This document shows positions 1 to 10,338 of a stretch of 64,000 nt of DNA, piece by piece. A model generated the notes under the pieces. That model was not told the origin of the DNA, did no database searches, and saw nothing but the letters and a program-made list of their open reading frames with translations. The position numbers and the translations under genes are program-made. Position 1 is the stretch's first letter, and each line of letters opens with the position of its first letter. Source of the DNA: Anaspis maculata (Eukaryota; Arthropoda; Insecta; Coleoptera; Scraptiidae); assembly GCA_949128115.1 (NCBI GenBank), contig OX421961.1, positions 88,023,277 to 88,087,276 of the forward strand. Direction: 5' to 3'.

Positions 1-839
1 CTTTTGTCACTCTCCGTATGACGTCTAATGTGCCTACTTAGTAAATTTATTCTATATTAGAATTTGGAATGCTACAAGCGGTTACAGAAAAAATGGATTT
101 CTGACTACAGAGTTGAGTGCTATCGGAGTACTGTAGCCTCACATAGTTAACAGTAGGCAATTCAAGTATAATTGAGGACGTGTACCAAAAACCCACTGAA
201 TGTCCCGTCGACGCTAATAACCTTGTAGTTGATGCGTCGTAAAACATTCAAAAAAAAAAAAAAAGAAGGTCGTTACTTATCAAATCAAGCAAATCATCTA
301 AATACGAACATACGAACGCCAGCATCCAGCAACTTCTATAATTTGAAAAAGCCATAACATGTCTACGAAGTACATTAATAACAGAGATAACGCATGCACA
401 TTAAGGAGAAAAGTGGACTGAACTAAAAATTAATGGCAGAAGTTGGAGGAAATCGTGAGTGCTCTGAATGATACAAAAGTAATAAACGTAAATCCCAAAG
501 ATAACTCTCTATGTACTGCGGGTTATTGAGAATCGTGAAGTTTGATTATATGCATTTGATACTACGATGGAATTTGGCACACTACTACGGTCGAGCGATA
601 GGTTCATTAAAATGGCAATAACCTTGCAAAAGGTCGCGAATAGTCGAAAATTTGCAATCTGGTATACAATTTTGTGTAGTAATTATGACATACCTACTGA
701 GTTTCTTAATTCGGCAAGCCGGCGCTCGCTCCTTCACTTTTGAAAGATAGTGTCGAAGGACCCAAAAAGAATTACTTTTCACCAATCCACTGTTCATCGC
801 CGCGGTGATTTCATGATAGCGGAGGCGCTTCGAAGATAT
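1..839. other. AT-rich DNA with no recognised feature
   Basis: Only short reading frames without protein signatures occur here. There is an A-rich run near 250-264. I see no convincing gene, RNA or repeat boundary until the LTR-like block that starts near 840. Confidence 0.5.
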
Positions 840-1376
840 TGTTACGAGCGGCGATTCCCGTGCATTCTGGTAAACACGCGACACGCGATCTTTCTGGAGT
901 CTTTCATTAGGTTGCAGTGTACAAGTGCGGAACGTTCCAGTGCATTCCAGAGCATATACGTGATGGCTTGGTAGCTGAAATACATGGAACCTTCAACGCT
1001 CGATCAAGACACATCTGCTCATTTTGGTGAAGACGCCGGCTCGAGAGCACGGCAGAATTATACGCGAAATGTGTAGGATTTTTCGGGAGTCGTCGCGAAA
1101 TCGCATGCCGGGTCACTGTGAAAACTGCTGGAGAACGCATGGAACATTCGAGTTGGATTAGTCGGACCTATATAAGGCATCAATCGTCGGCTCACGAGCA
1201 GTTATGAATTGGAAGCGAACGAGTGCGAAACAGGCGAAGTAGTAATCGGCTATATTCCTGAGTGAACAGTTGTTGGCGTGTATTTATTGTAGTACGCAGT
1301 AATAAACAGTGTGTGTTTTAAAAAGATCGTCTCAATTATAATCGAACCCCGTACGCGAAATACGTAATACATAACA
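840..1376 (+). mobile_element. Probable solo LTR of a gypsy-like retrotransposon
   Basis: The block opens with TGTTACGAG, has a TATA box (TATATAAGG, 1169-1177), an AATAAA polyadenylation signal at 1301-1306, and closes near ACATAACA at 1369-1376. The same order (TGTTACG, TATA, AATAAA, GAACCC, CGTAA..A) is seen in the better-bounded solo LTR at 3863-4286. The stretch around 1290-1318 recurs at about 9014-9050. No gag, protease, polymerase or integrase frame follows. The 3' boundary is uncertain and I could not find matching flanking duplications, so the exact ends are an inference. Confidence 0.5.
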
Positions 1377-1805
1377 TCATTCTGGACGGATCATCAAAGT
1401 CTTCAGAGCATCCAACTTCTATACAGGGTGGAAATCTCAATTGGAATAAATTTCATTGCTCAGTTACTATGTATCCCTGTGAAAATTCCTGAAACATGTC
1501 AATTTTTGTTTTGAACCGCGCATGGTTTTGACATATCTCCACCCCTAACACCCCAGCCACCCTCAACTTTTTTTTCCAGTACAAAGGTATAGTTTTCATA
1601 TAATTCATTGGCCACGGCTGCAATTGACCTTTCCAATTTTAGGAGATAGAAAGTACATGGTTTTTCGAGGTCACCTTTGACGTTTTGACGTTTATGACGT
1701 TTGGACGTTTCGTTTCTGACTTTTGCGGGAATTTTGAATCGGTTAGCTATACTGTTCCCATTATCATGTGGGGAAAGTCACTAGAGCCCGCCCATAAGGG
1801 AGTTT

Positions 1806-1994
1806 TTAATGGACGAAGTAATAGAGTTTTTTCGTAGTAAGATGCACGTGTCTGGTGCAGCGTGATCCCTGGTGGTGCTGGTGCAGCCACACTTCCATCA
1901 AGTTTGGGTCTTTCGTGAACCGGTGCATGGTTATGCCAGGTGTATTCGTCTTATTCTCGCACTCGCATAGAGCGACACAACACCCTTGAACCAT
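1806..1994 (-). pseudogene. THAP-type zinc-finger fragment captured in a TIR element
   Basis: The 62-residue minus-strand frame starts MVQGCCVALCECENKTN and continues through MHRFTKDPNLMEVWL. This matches the N-terminal half of a THAP domain: a CxxxxC pair close to the start, an HRFPKD-like block and the conserved Trp after it. THAP domains are C2CH DNA-binding fingers found in animal transcription factors and in P-element-type transposases. The second half (Cys-x2-His-Phe) is not in frame; CTRHVHL may be its decayed remnant. The fragment lies inside the element at 1424-2869, on the opposite strand to the LTR and SINE-like neighbours. It is probably non-functional. Whether it came from a host gene or a transposase cannot be told here. 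Confidence 0.6.
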
Positions 1995-2174
1995 TTCTGT
2001 CAGTATCTTCTCAGTTTTTCACTACATATAACACACTTATTGGTAAGAACGAGGGTAAGAACAAGTGAAATCATGAAATCCATGCTGAAATCAAATAAAT
2101 ACACGACAGAGCGCTTGTCAGATTCGAAAAATTTCCCATTGTCAGAAACGAAATGTCATATCTCAAGAAACATA

Positions 2175-2361
2175 GGGCGCTTTCCAATAACTGCGAAAAG
2201 ACGGATACACAATGTCAAAGTGCACTTGCCAGCTCAATTCTAAACTCAGCCTCGCCAATGTTTCGATTGTGTCGACATGTGGTGCTATTACTGCTATTGG
2301 AACGCTAGCTGTGTCAAATTGTGTCGAATTGTGTCCTTATACGCCTTATTGGGAAGCGCCC
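2175..2361. repeat. Short inverted-repeat element nested in the 1.4-2.9 kb element
   Basis: GGGCGCTTTCCAATAA at the left is mirrored by TTATTGGGAAGCGCCC at the right, with a second matching block (ACACAAT) further in. The flanks do not give a clear target duplication. It looks like a small MITE inserted in, or forming part of, the larger element. Confidence 0.5.
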
Positions 2362-3021
2362 AATGACCTCGATTAACCGTATCTTATACGCATGACGTCA
2401 CAGTAAAGAGAGACAACGGAAAATTGGAGACCTCAATTATCAAATCGGCGATGTCAAGTCATCGAGACATGACAGCGGCCTGAAATGTCCAGAATTCGCC
2501 TATATTTGATAGTTGCAGCCGTGCCAATAAATTATATCACAACTGTACATCGAGTGACACATCGTTGGAAAGGGTGATGAATGTTCACTTGCCAGAAATC
2601 TACATAAAGGTATCTAGATCATGGTAGCTTTACCCAAATGGATGACTGTAAAAAAGGGCGGGTGGGGGACACACAAAAAAAGGTATGAATTCCAGTTCAA
2701 AACAAAAATTGACCTGTTTCAGCAATTTACGCAGAGATACATTATTAATGTTTGAATCCTGTTGTTGGATGTTGGATGTATGTTATTGGTGTAATAAAAA
2801 TTGTGTCTTTTCATAGCGATACATTGTAAACAAGCAACGGAATTTATTCCAGTTAAGATTTCCACCCTGTATGTATAGGCAACGGAAGCAGTGCGACGCC
2901 GCGACGAGGCAAGTCACAGTTTCAGTTGAGTTCCGTTGGCGATCGATGCGATCAGAGAAGTAACGAGAGGAATATTGGCGATTTTAATTGTAAAACAATT
3001 ATTACAAATGTGCGATAATTA

Positions 3022-3190
3022 TGATTTTAATCGACTTATTCAACGAGGCGACATTCAGCTATTAGCTGCTCTACCATGCAACCTCGGGGACAGCACAAAA
3101 TATCCATGGATGTAGCGGGATTCGAACCCACACAGCGCAGCGCGAGCGGGTCAGCTTGCCATCACCTATACCACTCGGCCACGACCGCTC
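3022..3190 (-). mobile_element. tRNA-derived SINE with 9-bp target duplication
   Basis: Read on the minus strand, the element begins GAGCGGTCGTGGCCGAGTGG, which contains an A-box-like TGGCCGAGTGG, followed about 45 bases later by a perfect B box GGTTCGAATCC. That is the internal RNA polymerase III promoter of a tRNA head. A non-tRNA body and an AT-rich tail (GTTGAATAAG, then ATTAAAATCA) follow. The 9-bp word CGATAATTA flanks the block on both sides (3013-3021 and 3191-3199), as expected for LINE-mobilised insertion. Related tail sequence is seen in the SINE-like block near 47.7 kb. A genuine tRNA gene is unlikely because the acceptor stem does not close. Confidence 0.7.
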
Positions 3191-3199
3191 CGATAATTA

Positions 3200-3862
3200 A
3201 TTATTATACAGGGCAATACGGAATAAAGCACAGTTTGGAAGCAGCACAATCAGAGTTTGAAAATCGAAATAGGCAAACCCAAAATTCATTAAAAAAATTC
3301 TTGTTCCCCTTTTTTCACAGTCATCCATTTGGGTGAAGCTACCATCATCTAGGTACCTTTATGTAGATTCCTGGCTATTGAACGAACATTCAATCGAAGT
3401 TTGCTTTCTATTACAACTACAATGGAGTAATCAGTGTGTGATGTTATGTTATTAAACATTCATCATACAAAAATTTGACATTTTGTTCGATAGATAGGTA
3501 GGTACTACCGGATAAAGGTTCGACGTTCGAATAGATGAACCATTGTGTTCAATTTGTAAACGCGAAAACGCGTGCAACACACTGATGAAACTGATAGAAG
3601 GATATATTAAGTAGCTTTGTTGTAGGTATTTTCCAGGTAAGAATAATTATATTCTAATTAGTTAAGTACCGGTATACCTATAATGGAAAAAAGAGACGAC
3701 GCGACGATTTCGCGTTCGCGTCTTTATTGAGAAATTGACTTGCAGTCTTCAATATTGATGTGAAAGTAGTAAATATACCATCAGTAACAAATTGAGCTCC
3801 GAGCTCCTATATTCAATCGCCTGAATCTTCTTCCAGACTTTTGATTTTTTTTTCGTTCATAT
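3200..3862. other. No recognised gene
   Basis: AT-rich sequence with short frames only. A segment near 3310-3370 (CATCCATTTGGGTGAAGCTACCATC) is an inverted echo of 2600-2650, so it probably derives from the same repeat family as the 1.4-2.9 kb element. Nothing else can be supported. Confidence 0.4.
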
Positions 3863-4286
3863 TGTTACGAAGCTCGCGACCATCCCGGCTCTTTCTAGAG
3901 AAATCTAGATTTCCGCGTTGCATTCGGGAAGCATCGAGAGACTTCAGCGGTAGGTCACGACACGTCGAGACTTCTGGCGGAGGTGCCGTAGAAGATACGC
4001 GTATATTCTCGACGCAGATACCAGAAAAATCCTCGTGTGCTGGCAACACCATCAGGAAGCATCCAGAACCTTCGATGCCACTATAAGAGAGGAACTCGAC
4101 CTGGCATCGGGAGAGTTGGAATCGAGCAATCGTGGCGTTAACATCTCAGCGACATTGTGAATTTCTAAGCGATTAATAATTCTGTGCGTTATATAGTTGT
4201 ATCGGTAGTAGCTAATAAAGTGCAGTTTGTTTACGAGTAAATCAGCGCGTTTAATTTCGAGATAGGCGAACCCGAATAACGTAACA
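3863..4286 (+). mobile_element. Solo LTR (gypsy-like) with 4-bp target duplication
   Basis: The block starts TGTTACGAAG and ends CGTAACA, so its ends form the usual TG..CA inverted terminus. ATAT lies directly outside both ends (3859-3862 and 4287-4290), a 4-bp duplication typical of gypsy-type integrases. A TATA-like TATAAGAG sits near 4082 and an AATAAAG signal near 4214. Length is about 424 bp. No internal coding region follows, so it is a solo LTR left by recombination between two LTRs. Small open frames on both strands here are incidental. Confidence 0.75.
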
Positions 4287-4290
4287 ATAT

Positions 4291-5070
4291 TATTTAATCG
4301 AGGCACAATTAACAGGGATGCTGCTACAAGCTTGATGCCACCTTGGCATTGTCCAAGATACTCAATAGACATACCCAAAACATGATGCTGATATAGTGCC
4401 AAAAATATTCCGACATGCCAAACGTCAAAATTCCTCCTCAGCACTAAAAAAGTATCAATTTGAAAAATTTACAGATCATGCTCGGATGACCACTAATATG
4501 TCCGATTGAGTTAAGGAAAAAGACATAGGTACAAAAAGACATTTACATAATTAGGAATTGATTTCAGTGGAAACGTTCACAAATCCGAGTTTATTCATTG
4601 GAATTGGCGCAGGCAATTTTTCTTCATAAATATTTGGTTATAAGCATTCTTTCTCTTCTATTTATAAACGGTCTGCCAAAATTACTCGAATAGTTCCTTG
4701 ACATTTTCATGTTGTAGATATCCAAGTTATTTGCTGGAAGTTTTACCTATATCTACTGCTTGATAATAATGTTAATATTATAATTAATTATGGTGGTATC
4801 TAATAATTAAGCGCAAAACAAATGCTTGTTCTCATGTCAATTTCGAGACAATTGCGAAATTCGAAATTCGAAATCTTGGCTGTGGATGGGACAAGGTACC
4901 TATATGTTTCGTACAGAAAAGATAGAAAAAAACAAGTGAATTTGCCCTCAAGGGCATCAGGCCCAATAGTTCATTTTCTTTCGGGTGGATCCGCATAGTG
5001 ATTAATAAGAAGTTTTTAAGAATCCACTTCAGCCTACTAATGGTCTGTAAAATATATTTAATTAAATATA
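4291..5070. other. No recognised gene
   Basis: AT-rich sequence. I see no coding exon, RNA gene or bounded repeat. Confidence 0.4.
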
Positions 5071-5075
5071 AATAC

Positions 5076-5200
5076 TGTTACGAGTTGCGAGGATTTCGTG
5101 CGATTCCACTCCATTCGAGAATAAATATAGAGGCGTATTATATACTGGTGTATTCAACGCGGTGCAGTTCCAGAAGATTCGAGAGAGCTGGAGATCAAGT
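5076..5200 (+). mobile_element. Truncated LTR-like fragment
   Basis: TGTTACGAGTTGCGAGG at 5076 resembles the starts of the LTR-like blocks at 840 and 3863. The similarity ends before the hairpin at 5201, so only the 5' part of an LTR would be present. This is a weak call based on the first 15-25 bases. Confidence 0.3.
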
Positions 5201-5336
5201 GCCGTATTCATATCTCGCTTTGAACGGCTGTATGTAATTGCAATAGGTAATTTTGAACACTCAAATATGGATGGGTAGCCCCTAAAAGCGCACCTTTATA
5301 TGCGCTTTTAGCTTGAAAGCGAGATATGAATACGGC
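5201..5336. repeat. Hairpin element with two nested perfect stems
   Basis: GCCGTATTCATATCTCGCTT (5201-5220) is the exact reverse complement of 5317-5336. Inside, TAAAAGCGCA (5283-5292) pairs with TGCGCTTTTA (5301-5310). This is a small fold-back element; no target duplication could be assigned. Confidence 0.6.
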
Positions 5337-5369
5337 CCAAAGACGCGCGCGTAAGACACATTAGCACAA

Positions 5370-5800
5370 TAGGGTGATTGCATGTAGAGGGCGTTTATGG
5401 CAAAATGTCAATAGTGTCATTGTTATCTGTCAAGTTTCATTCATGTCAGAGTTAACGTCAACCGGACCGTCATCTATCATGCGGCTTCCCCCATATAAAA
5501 CAAGAATGCTGCCAGATGCCAGAATGTGTATTACCTGTCTTGTAGAATTTTCTTTGTACCGGTCGTTTTTGCCCCAAGAGACTTTAGAGCAGTTTTGATT
5601 GCTGGCAAATTTTCTTTGTTTACCATTGCTACGATGATTGAGATTGCCATTGCTGAAATTCTCTTTCTCTGCCACCCATCACAATCTACAGTCTCACTAA
5701 AGTCACTAGACCAAATTCCCTAACAAACGTCAAAACATAACTCTCGATCCTTGCGCTGCCTGCCGGTGGTCAGGTGAACGAATTTCATGCAATCACCCTA
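5370..5800. mobile_element. MITE family TAGGGTGATTGCATG, copy 1
   Basis: The ends are TAGGGTGATTGCATG and CATGCAATCACCCTA, exact inverted repeats. A second copy at 51578-51887 has the same ends and the same subterminal sequence (TTTATGGCAAAATGTCAA on the left, AGGTGAACGAATTTCATGC on the right). Copy 1 is about 120 bp longer in the middle. No transposase is encoded. Two copies in one window show this is a dispersed non-autonomous family. Confidence 0.75.
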
Positions 5801-6202
5801 TTGGCGGAGGTGCGACCCTTCTAGAGATTGGCAGCATAAACGCGAACCTGTTGGACGTTAATAGATCCGCGGCAAAGCTACTGTCGGTCAATGCTGGTTG
5901 AATATACAAGAGGACCCGTGGAATGTACCCAAAGGTAACAGATGAGTACAGGTGATCCACCGAGATCCCCCCCCCCTGTTGAAACTTTTCCCGTTGCAAT
6001 AAATTGGCAAGGAAAATAATTTTTTGTGACAGTTTTTTCTGCAGAATTAAAATTTGGACACCTAAATTCACTATATCTTGCAGTATACACAGTGTTTCAA
6101 AAAAACTTTCACGTTTTTTGACACTCTGTAGTTCAATATTGGAAATGATGCGGTTTTTCCTTTTGAGTCCGAATAATATTATTTGATTTGTGATTGATGT
6201 GA

Positions 6203-7829
6203 ACAAATGCCCTAAAATAAGTAACAAAAAAGAATCAAGTGCCATTGCTATCGGTCAAAAGTCAATTTTCCTGCATCCAGTGTCACCGGAAGAAATTGTC
6301 AGTATTACCAAATCCCTAAATAATACTTCATCCGTTGGGGACGACAAAATCCCGATGGAATTGATCAAAAGTGTAGCCCCATACATCGCCAGCCCATTAT
6401 GTCACATCATCAATACTGGTTTCCGAACGGGAGTTTTTCCGGATGGGTTGAAATGTGCAAAAGTCAAACCAATTTACAAAAAAGGGAGTAAAGACGACAT
6501 TGGCAATTACCGACCGATTGCAATTTTAAATAATCTGAGTAAGATCTTCGAAAAAGCTATTTCTGCGAGACTACTGGACTTCTTCGATCGAAACAATATC
6601 ATAAGTGACAACCAGAACGGATTCAGACGAGGAAAATCAACAGTCAGAGCTGTATACATGGCTCTGACTGATGTAATGCATTCCCTCAACTCGAAAAAAA
6701 AACACAGCCGCTCTCTGTCTGGACTTATCAAAAGCTTTTGATAGTGTCGAACATGATTTGTTGCTTAGAAAATTAGAAAGATATGGAGTTAGAGATAATG
6801 CACTTGATTTGATCAAGGACTATCTATCAGATCGAACACAATATGTCGCGGAACAAGATGCCAAGGGCTGCTACATAAAATCCAAAATCCAAAAAGTGAT
6901 AAGAGGTGTGCCGCAGGGATCAATCCTTGGTCCGCTGCTCTATATCATGTACACCAATGACCTACCATCAGTCCTGCCTGAAAGAATCCTACAGTTCGCT
7001 GACGACACATCGGTCGTATTAAGTAGTGAGGAGAGTGGAGACTTCGTGCTGAAACAGAGGATTGTGTACTCCCTTGAGAAGCTCCAGGAATGGTTTAAAG
7101 AGAACAACTTGCTGTTGAACGTTTCAAAAACACAAATTATCAACTTCAGGTTTCACCACTCAAATGAGAGCCTCAGTGTTGAGTGTGGTGATACTTGCTT
7201 TAATTCTGTCAATAGAGTGAAATTCCTTGGCATCGGCATCGATTCCAGATTGGACTGGACCTACCACATTGATTGCCTCGTGAACGGATTGAGACGATAC
7301 GCCTATGCACTTGGAATGATAGGCCTGTTGGTGGGGATGCATGCTTCCATGCATGCATACTACGCTTATGTCAAATCGCGAATAAGCTACGGCATAATGT
7401 TCTGGGGTGCATCGAGCGATGCTATTCGAGTATTCCGTTTGCAGAAGAGATGTCTTAGAAGCATGCTAAAATTAGACACAAAGGAAAGCTGCAGACAGTA
7501 CTTCGTAGAAAGACACATACTTACTCTTCCGAGCATTTATATATATGAATGTCTCACTCATATTCGTCAAGAAGAACCTGGATTTATTTACCATTCCATC
7601 ACACGAATATGAGACTCGGAGGAGGACGGATTTACTGTGTTGCAAGTACAACTTCAGCTTCCTTCAAAAAAACTGTGAGTTTATGGCGGTGAAAATGTAC
7701 AATCATGTACCTCCGGAACTCCGAGACCTGCCCCTGAACGGAATGAAGAGGTTGCTGGTTAAAATTCTTGGAAAAAAGGCGTACTACAGTGTGGAGGAGT
7801 TTCTGGTCGACACGGATTTTAATTTGTAG
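6203..7829 (+). pseudogene. Non-LTR (CR1/L2/Jockey-like) reverse transcriptase, frameshifted
   Basis: Three overlapping frames together make one reverse transcriptase. The first (to 6741) has the KPIYKKG and NYRPI blocks of the RT fingers. A 9-A run at 6694-6702 marks a one-base frameshift, after which motif A (CLDLSKAFDSVEH) follows. Motif B' (GVPQGSILGPLLY) lies near 6907-6945 and motif C (FADD) at 6995-7006. A second shift near 7567-7579 leads into the C-terminal part ending at 7829. All catalytic Asp residues are present but split across frames. The endonuclease and ORF1 are missing, so the copy is 5'-truncated at the left arm of the enclosing element. RTs of this clade copy element RNA directly at a nicked target. 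This copy cannot produce a full protein. Confidence 0.85.
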
Positions 7830-7983
7830 TTTATTAATTTATTTATTTATTTATTTATTTATTTATTTGTATTTAGTTTTTATGTTTCTCATATTTTATA
7901 TGTTCTATTGTGTTTGACACGTTCAATGCTCACGGGCACTGTGAACTAATAAAGTACATCGATCTCCATCTATCTATCTATCT
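7830..7983 (+). repeat. 3' untranslated end of the LINE with two microsatellites
   Basis: After the stop comes an (ATTT)n run at about 7838-7868, then AATAAAG near 7949-7955 and a terminal (ATCT)n run at about 7968-7983. CR1 and L2 type LINEs commonly end in short tandem repeats rather than poly(A), which supports the clade call for the upstream reverse transcriptase. Confidence 0.65.
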
Positions 7984-7993
7984 CACACCTATA

Positions 7994-8716
7994 CAGGGTA
8001 TTCATTTTCAAACTTCCTACACGTCAGATTTTTTGCCCCAATTTTTTTTTTCGAAAAGCGCCGAAACAGATCAACTTTTATTTGAAGGGGGATTTCCAGG
8101 ACAGTGTTGAAGAATTTTTATCTTTAAACCCTTCGCCCCTACCCTACCCCACTTCAAAATTTCAAATACCATTACCTATATCTTGTGATACATCAAATTA
8201 AAGTTGATGAAATTCTCTTTCTGTCAAATATATTTTGAAAAATTTCAAACCCATCCCTTATTCCGATTCCTTTTAAAGTAAAGTATGGTGAGGACAAAGG
8301 GGTTGACGATAAAAATGCGGCATACGTGTTCAGATGTCCTTTTCAAAATAAATATCGACTTGTTTTTGCTGGAAAATGGATTCCCAAGGATCGGGAGTTA
8401 ATAGGGGAAGAACTTTCCTTCAACAGTGATAGAGTTTTGAGGATTCTGGGAATGGTATTAAAAAAAACTGAAATATGCTTGTCAAAATGAGGATTTCAAT
8501 ATCTTCAATTTGATCTATCACGATTCACAAGAGAGGTAATGCTATTTGTAATTTTAAAGTGGGGTAGGGTGGGGGCGAAGGGTTTGAAGATAAAACTACG
8601 GGAATACGTGTCCTAGATGTCCCACTTGAAATGAAAATCGACCTGTTTCGGCGTTTTTCTGGGAATAAAATTGATGCCAAAAATCTGAGGTGGGAAGTTT
8701 TAAAATGAACATCCTG
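7994..8716. mobile_element. Fold-back element, CAGGGT ends, TA duplication
   Basis: CAGGGTATTCATTTTCAAAC at the left is matched, inverted, by the right end ATGAACATCCTG. TA sits outside both ends (7992-7993, 8717-8718). The arms are about 250 bp. They include a C-rich run (CCCTTCGCCCCTACCC) and a GATACATCAAATT word that recur at 48.2-48.9 kb and 52.8-54.1 kb, so this is a member of that family. No coding sequence is seen. Confidence 0.65.
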
Positions 8717-8956
8717 TATATATCGTTCCTGTAGTTGATAATCAAATATCAAATCATATTATTTGGACTTGAAAGAAAAAACCGCATCATTTCTAATATT
8801 TAAATACAGGGTGTCAAAAAAAAAGATTTTTTTCAACACTCTACTGCAAGATATAGAAAATTTTGGTGTCCAAATTTGAATTCTACAAGAAAAATTGTTA
8901 CAGAAAATCGTTTTCATTGCAGAGGAGGGGGGGAAATCTCGGTGGATCACACTGTA

Positions 8957-9608
8957 CATACGGTGACGCGAGCCAGATTTCAATTCATAGCGAGTGCGGT
9001 ATTTAATTGATGTGTATTAAGTAGAACGCAGTAATAAACAGTGTGTATTCAAACTACTTACCTCTTACCTACTACATAGTACTAATTACCAGTACCTACT
9101 TACTTTTAAGTTGAGATTGAGGCGCATCACATTTGGATCGAGGGGGCTCCAATCTCCCTATATACTTGGTGTGTTATTCAGTTAAATTTTGCAGGAATGA
9201 TTCAAAGACTCGAGAGAAAGACTTGGAAGATGAGTGCTTGAAAATTCTCGAACTCAATCGATCCAGTCAAGAAACCAAACCGAGCACTTCTTTTAATTTT
9301 GTGGCTTCGAACATTGTTCATTGATAGCACGGTTTATGGGACTGTTGTCGGGAAAGGCAGCCGATAAGCTTCAATGTAACGTTAATGTCCTATCGGAAAA
9401 ATATTATCTTGCCCCAGCAGCAGAGCGCTGCGGCTATTAAACGTTAATAAAAATTGAATAATCATCTGGGAAACGGCATGAAAGGGCCGCCAGGACCGCA
9501 TGATGCCTCGTCATGGTTTGAAAGAGCTTTAAGTACGAATCGGAATAAGAAATGAGTCATGCTCATTGTCCAATAGTAGGGCCGGCTGTACTACTCATAC
9601 AATTAATA
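8957..9608. other. Unannotated, with an LTR-like remnant near 9014-9050
   Basis: The segment around GTAGAACGCAGTAATAAACA (9021-9040) matches the polyadenylation part of the LTR-like block at 840-1376. The remaining sequence to 9608 has only short frames and no recognised element. Confidence 0.4.
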
Positions 9609-9610
9609 TA

Positions 9611-10071
9611 TACCGGGTGTCCGCGCGAAAACTTACAGTTGCGATAATTTCCGCAATTTCCAAGGTACAGATCTCTTTCACAGTGTCAATTAGTAACGCG
9701 TACCTACTTCTACATGTCTCTGTAGTTCGATAAGAAACATCAAAGTTGAATTTGTTGCAATTTTAGATCAATAAAATCAATTCAATTTCAGATTCAATTT
9801 CTCAGAAAAATTGTGAACTTCTTCCATCAATTTTTCACAGATGTATCAAGAATGACATTCTTTTCCAGAAAAAATAATAGAAAACAGGGGGTGCCAATTG
9901 AAAAAAAAAATTGGGGTTGCTAGGGGTGGAAAGAGTTGGTCCGCTTCCTTCTTGCTTGTGCCGTGCCTACCAATGTCCGTTACGACTCAACACTGTGAAA
10001 CTTGAAATCTGTAGCTTGAAAATTGACGCGGAAATGATCGCAACTGTAAGTTTTCGCGCGGATACCCGGTA
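9611..10071. mobile_element. MITE with 45-bp TIR (TACCGGGTGTCCGCG), TA duplication
   Basis: The left end TACCGGGTGTCCGCGCGAAA and its continuation ACTTACAGTTGCGAT are repeated inverted at 10028-10071 with one or two mismatches in the first 40 bases. TA flanks both ends. Total length is about 461 bp. The interior is non-coding, so it is non-autonomous. Confidence 0.75.
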
Positions 10072-10338
10072 TAATAATGTGTCGAAGTATTTTTCTTACA
10101 GCGAGTCTTTTTTTTTATATACTTACAGTATCCTAATTGCACTATTTAGAGTTGATAATAAATCATTGCAGGTCTTTGTTATAGACTACATACAGGCTAC
10201 AGGTCGTTATAAGTAGGTAGGTTAGTAAGTTTTTAGCCGATCAGCCACAAAGGAACAGTTTTTTAGCCTACTACAGGGTCAGCAAAACTTGCAACCCGGA
10301 TTTCGTGAGGATTCTCCGTTCAAAGTACCTACTTGGTT
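10072..10338. other. Nothing recognised
   Basis: Short AT-rich spacer between two MITEs. It ends in the 8-bp ACTTGGTT that is duplicated around the next element. Confidence 0.4.

Larger units (their letters stand above)
1424..2869. mobile_element. TIR element with CAGGGTGGAAAT ends and TA duplication
   Basis: The left end (CAGGGTGGAAATCTCAATTG) is the near-exact reverse complement of the right end at 2839-2869 (about 29 bp with two mismatches). A TA dinucleotide lies outside each end (1422-1423, 2870-2871), the target used by Tc1/mariner-like elements. Homology continues inward: a GTCAATTTTTGTTTTGAAC word near 1498 reappears inverted near 2697. The right arm holds roughly 75 bp extra. Inside are repeated GACGTTT words near 1680-1712, a THAP zinc-finger fragment (1806-1994, minus) and a smaller inverted-repeat element (2175-2361). 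No transposase frame is visible, so it is non-autonomous. The superfamily is inferred from the TA target only. Confidence 0.75.
5949..8954. mobile_element. Composite TIR element enclosing a LINE and a fold-back element
   Basis: The left arm (5949 to about 6200) and the right arm (about 8745-8954) are inverted copies: GTGATCCACCGAGAT at the left, ATCTCGGTGGATCAC at the right, continuing through AAAACCGCATCATTTC words and a TATTATTTG word at the inner ends. TA flanks the outer ends (5947-5948, 8955-8956). Between the arms lie a reverse transcriptase fragment (about 6203-7983) and a second fold-back element (7994-8716). The simplest reading is a short fold-back element interrupted twice by later insertions. 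Confidence 0.65.

Noticed and set aside
3100..3190. Functional tRNA gene on the minus strand
   Set aside because: A and B boxes are present but the acceptor stem does not pair and a 9-bp duplication marks it as a SINE.
4052..4444. 130-codon minus-strand open frame
   Set aside because: It runs across the 3' half and boundary of the solo LTR and is therefore incidental.
5793..6245. 150-codon minus-strand open frame
   Set aside because: It spans a MITE end and the left arm of a fold-back element; no domain.
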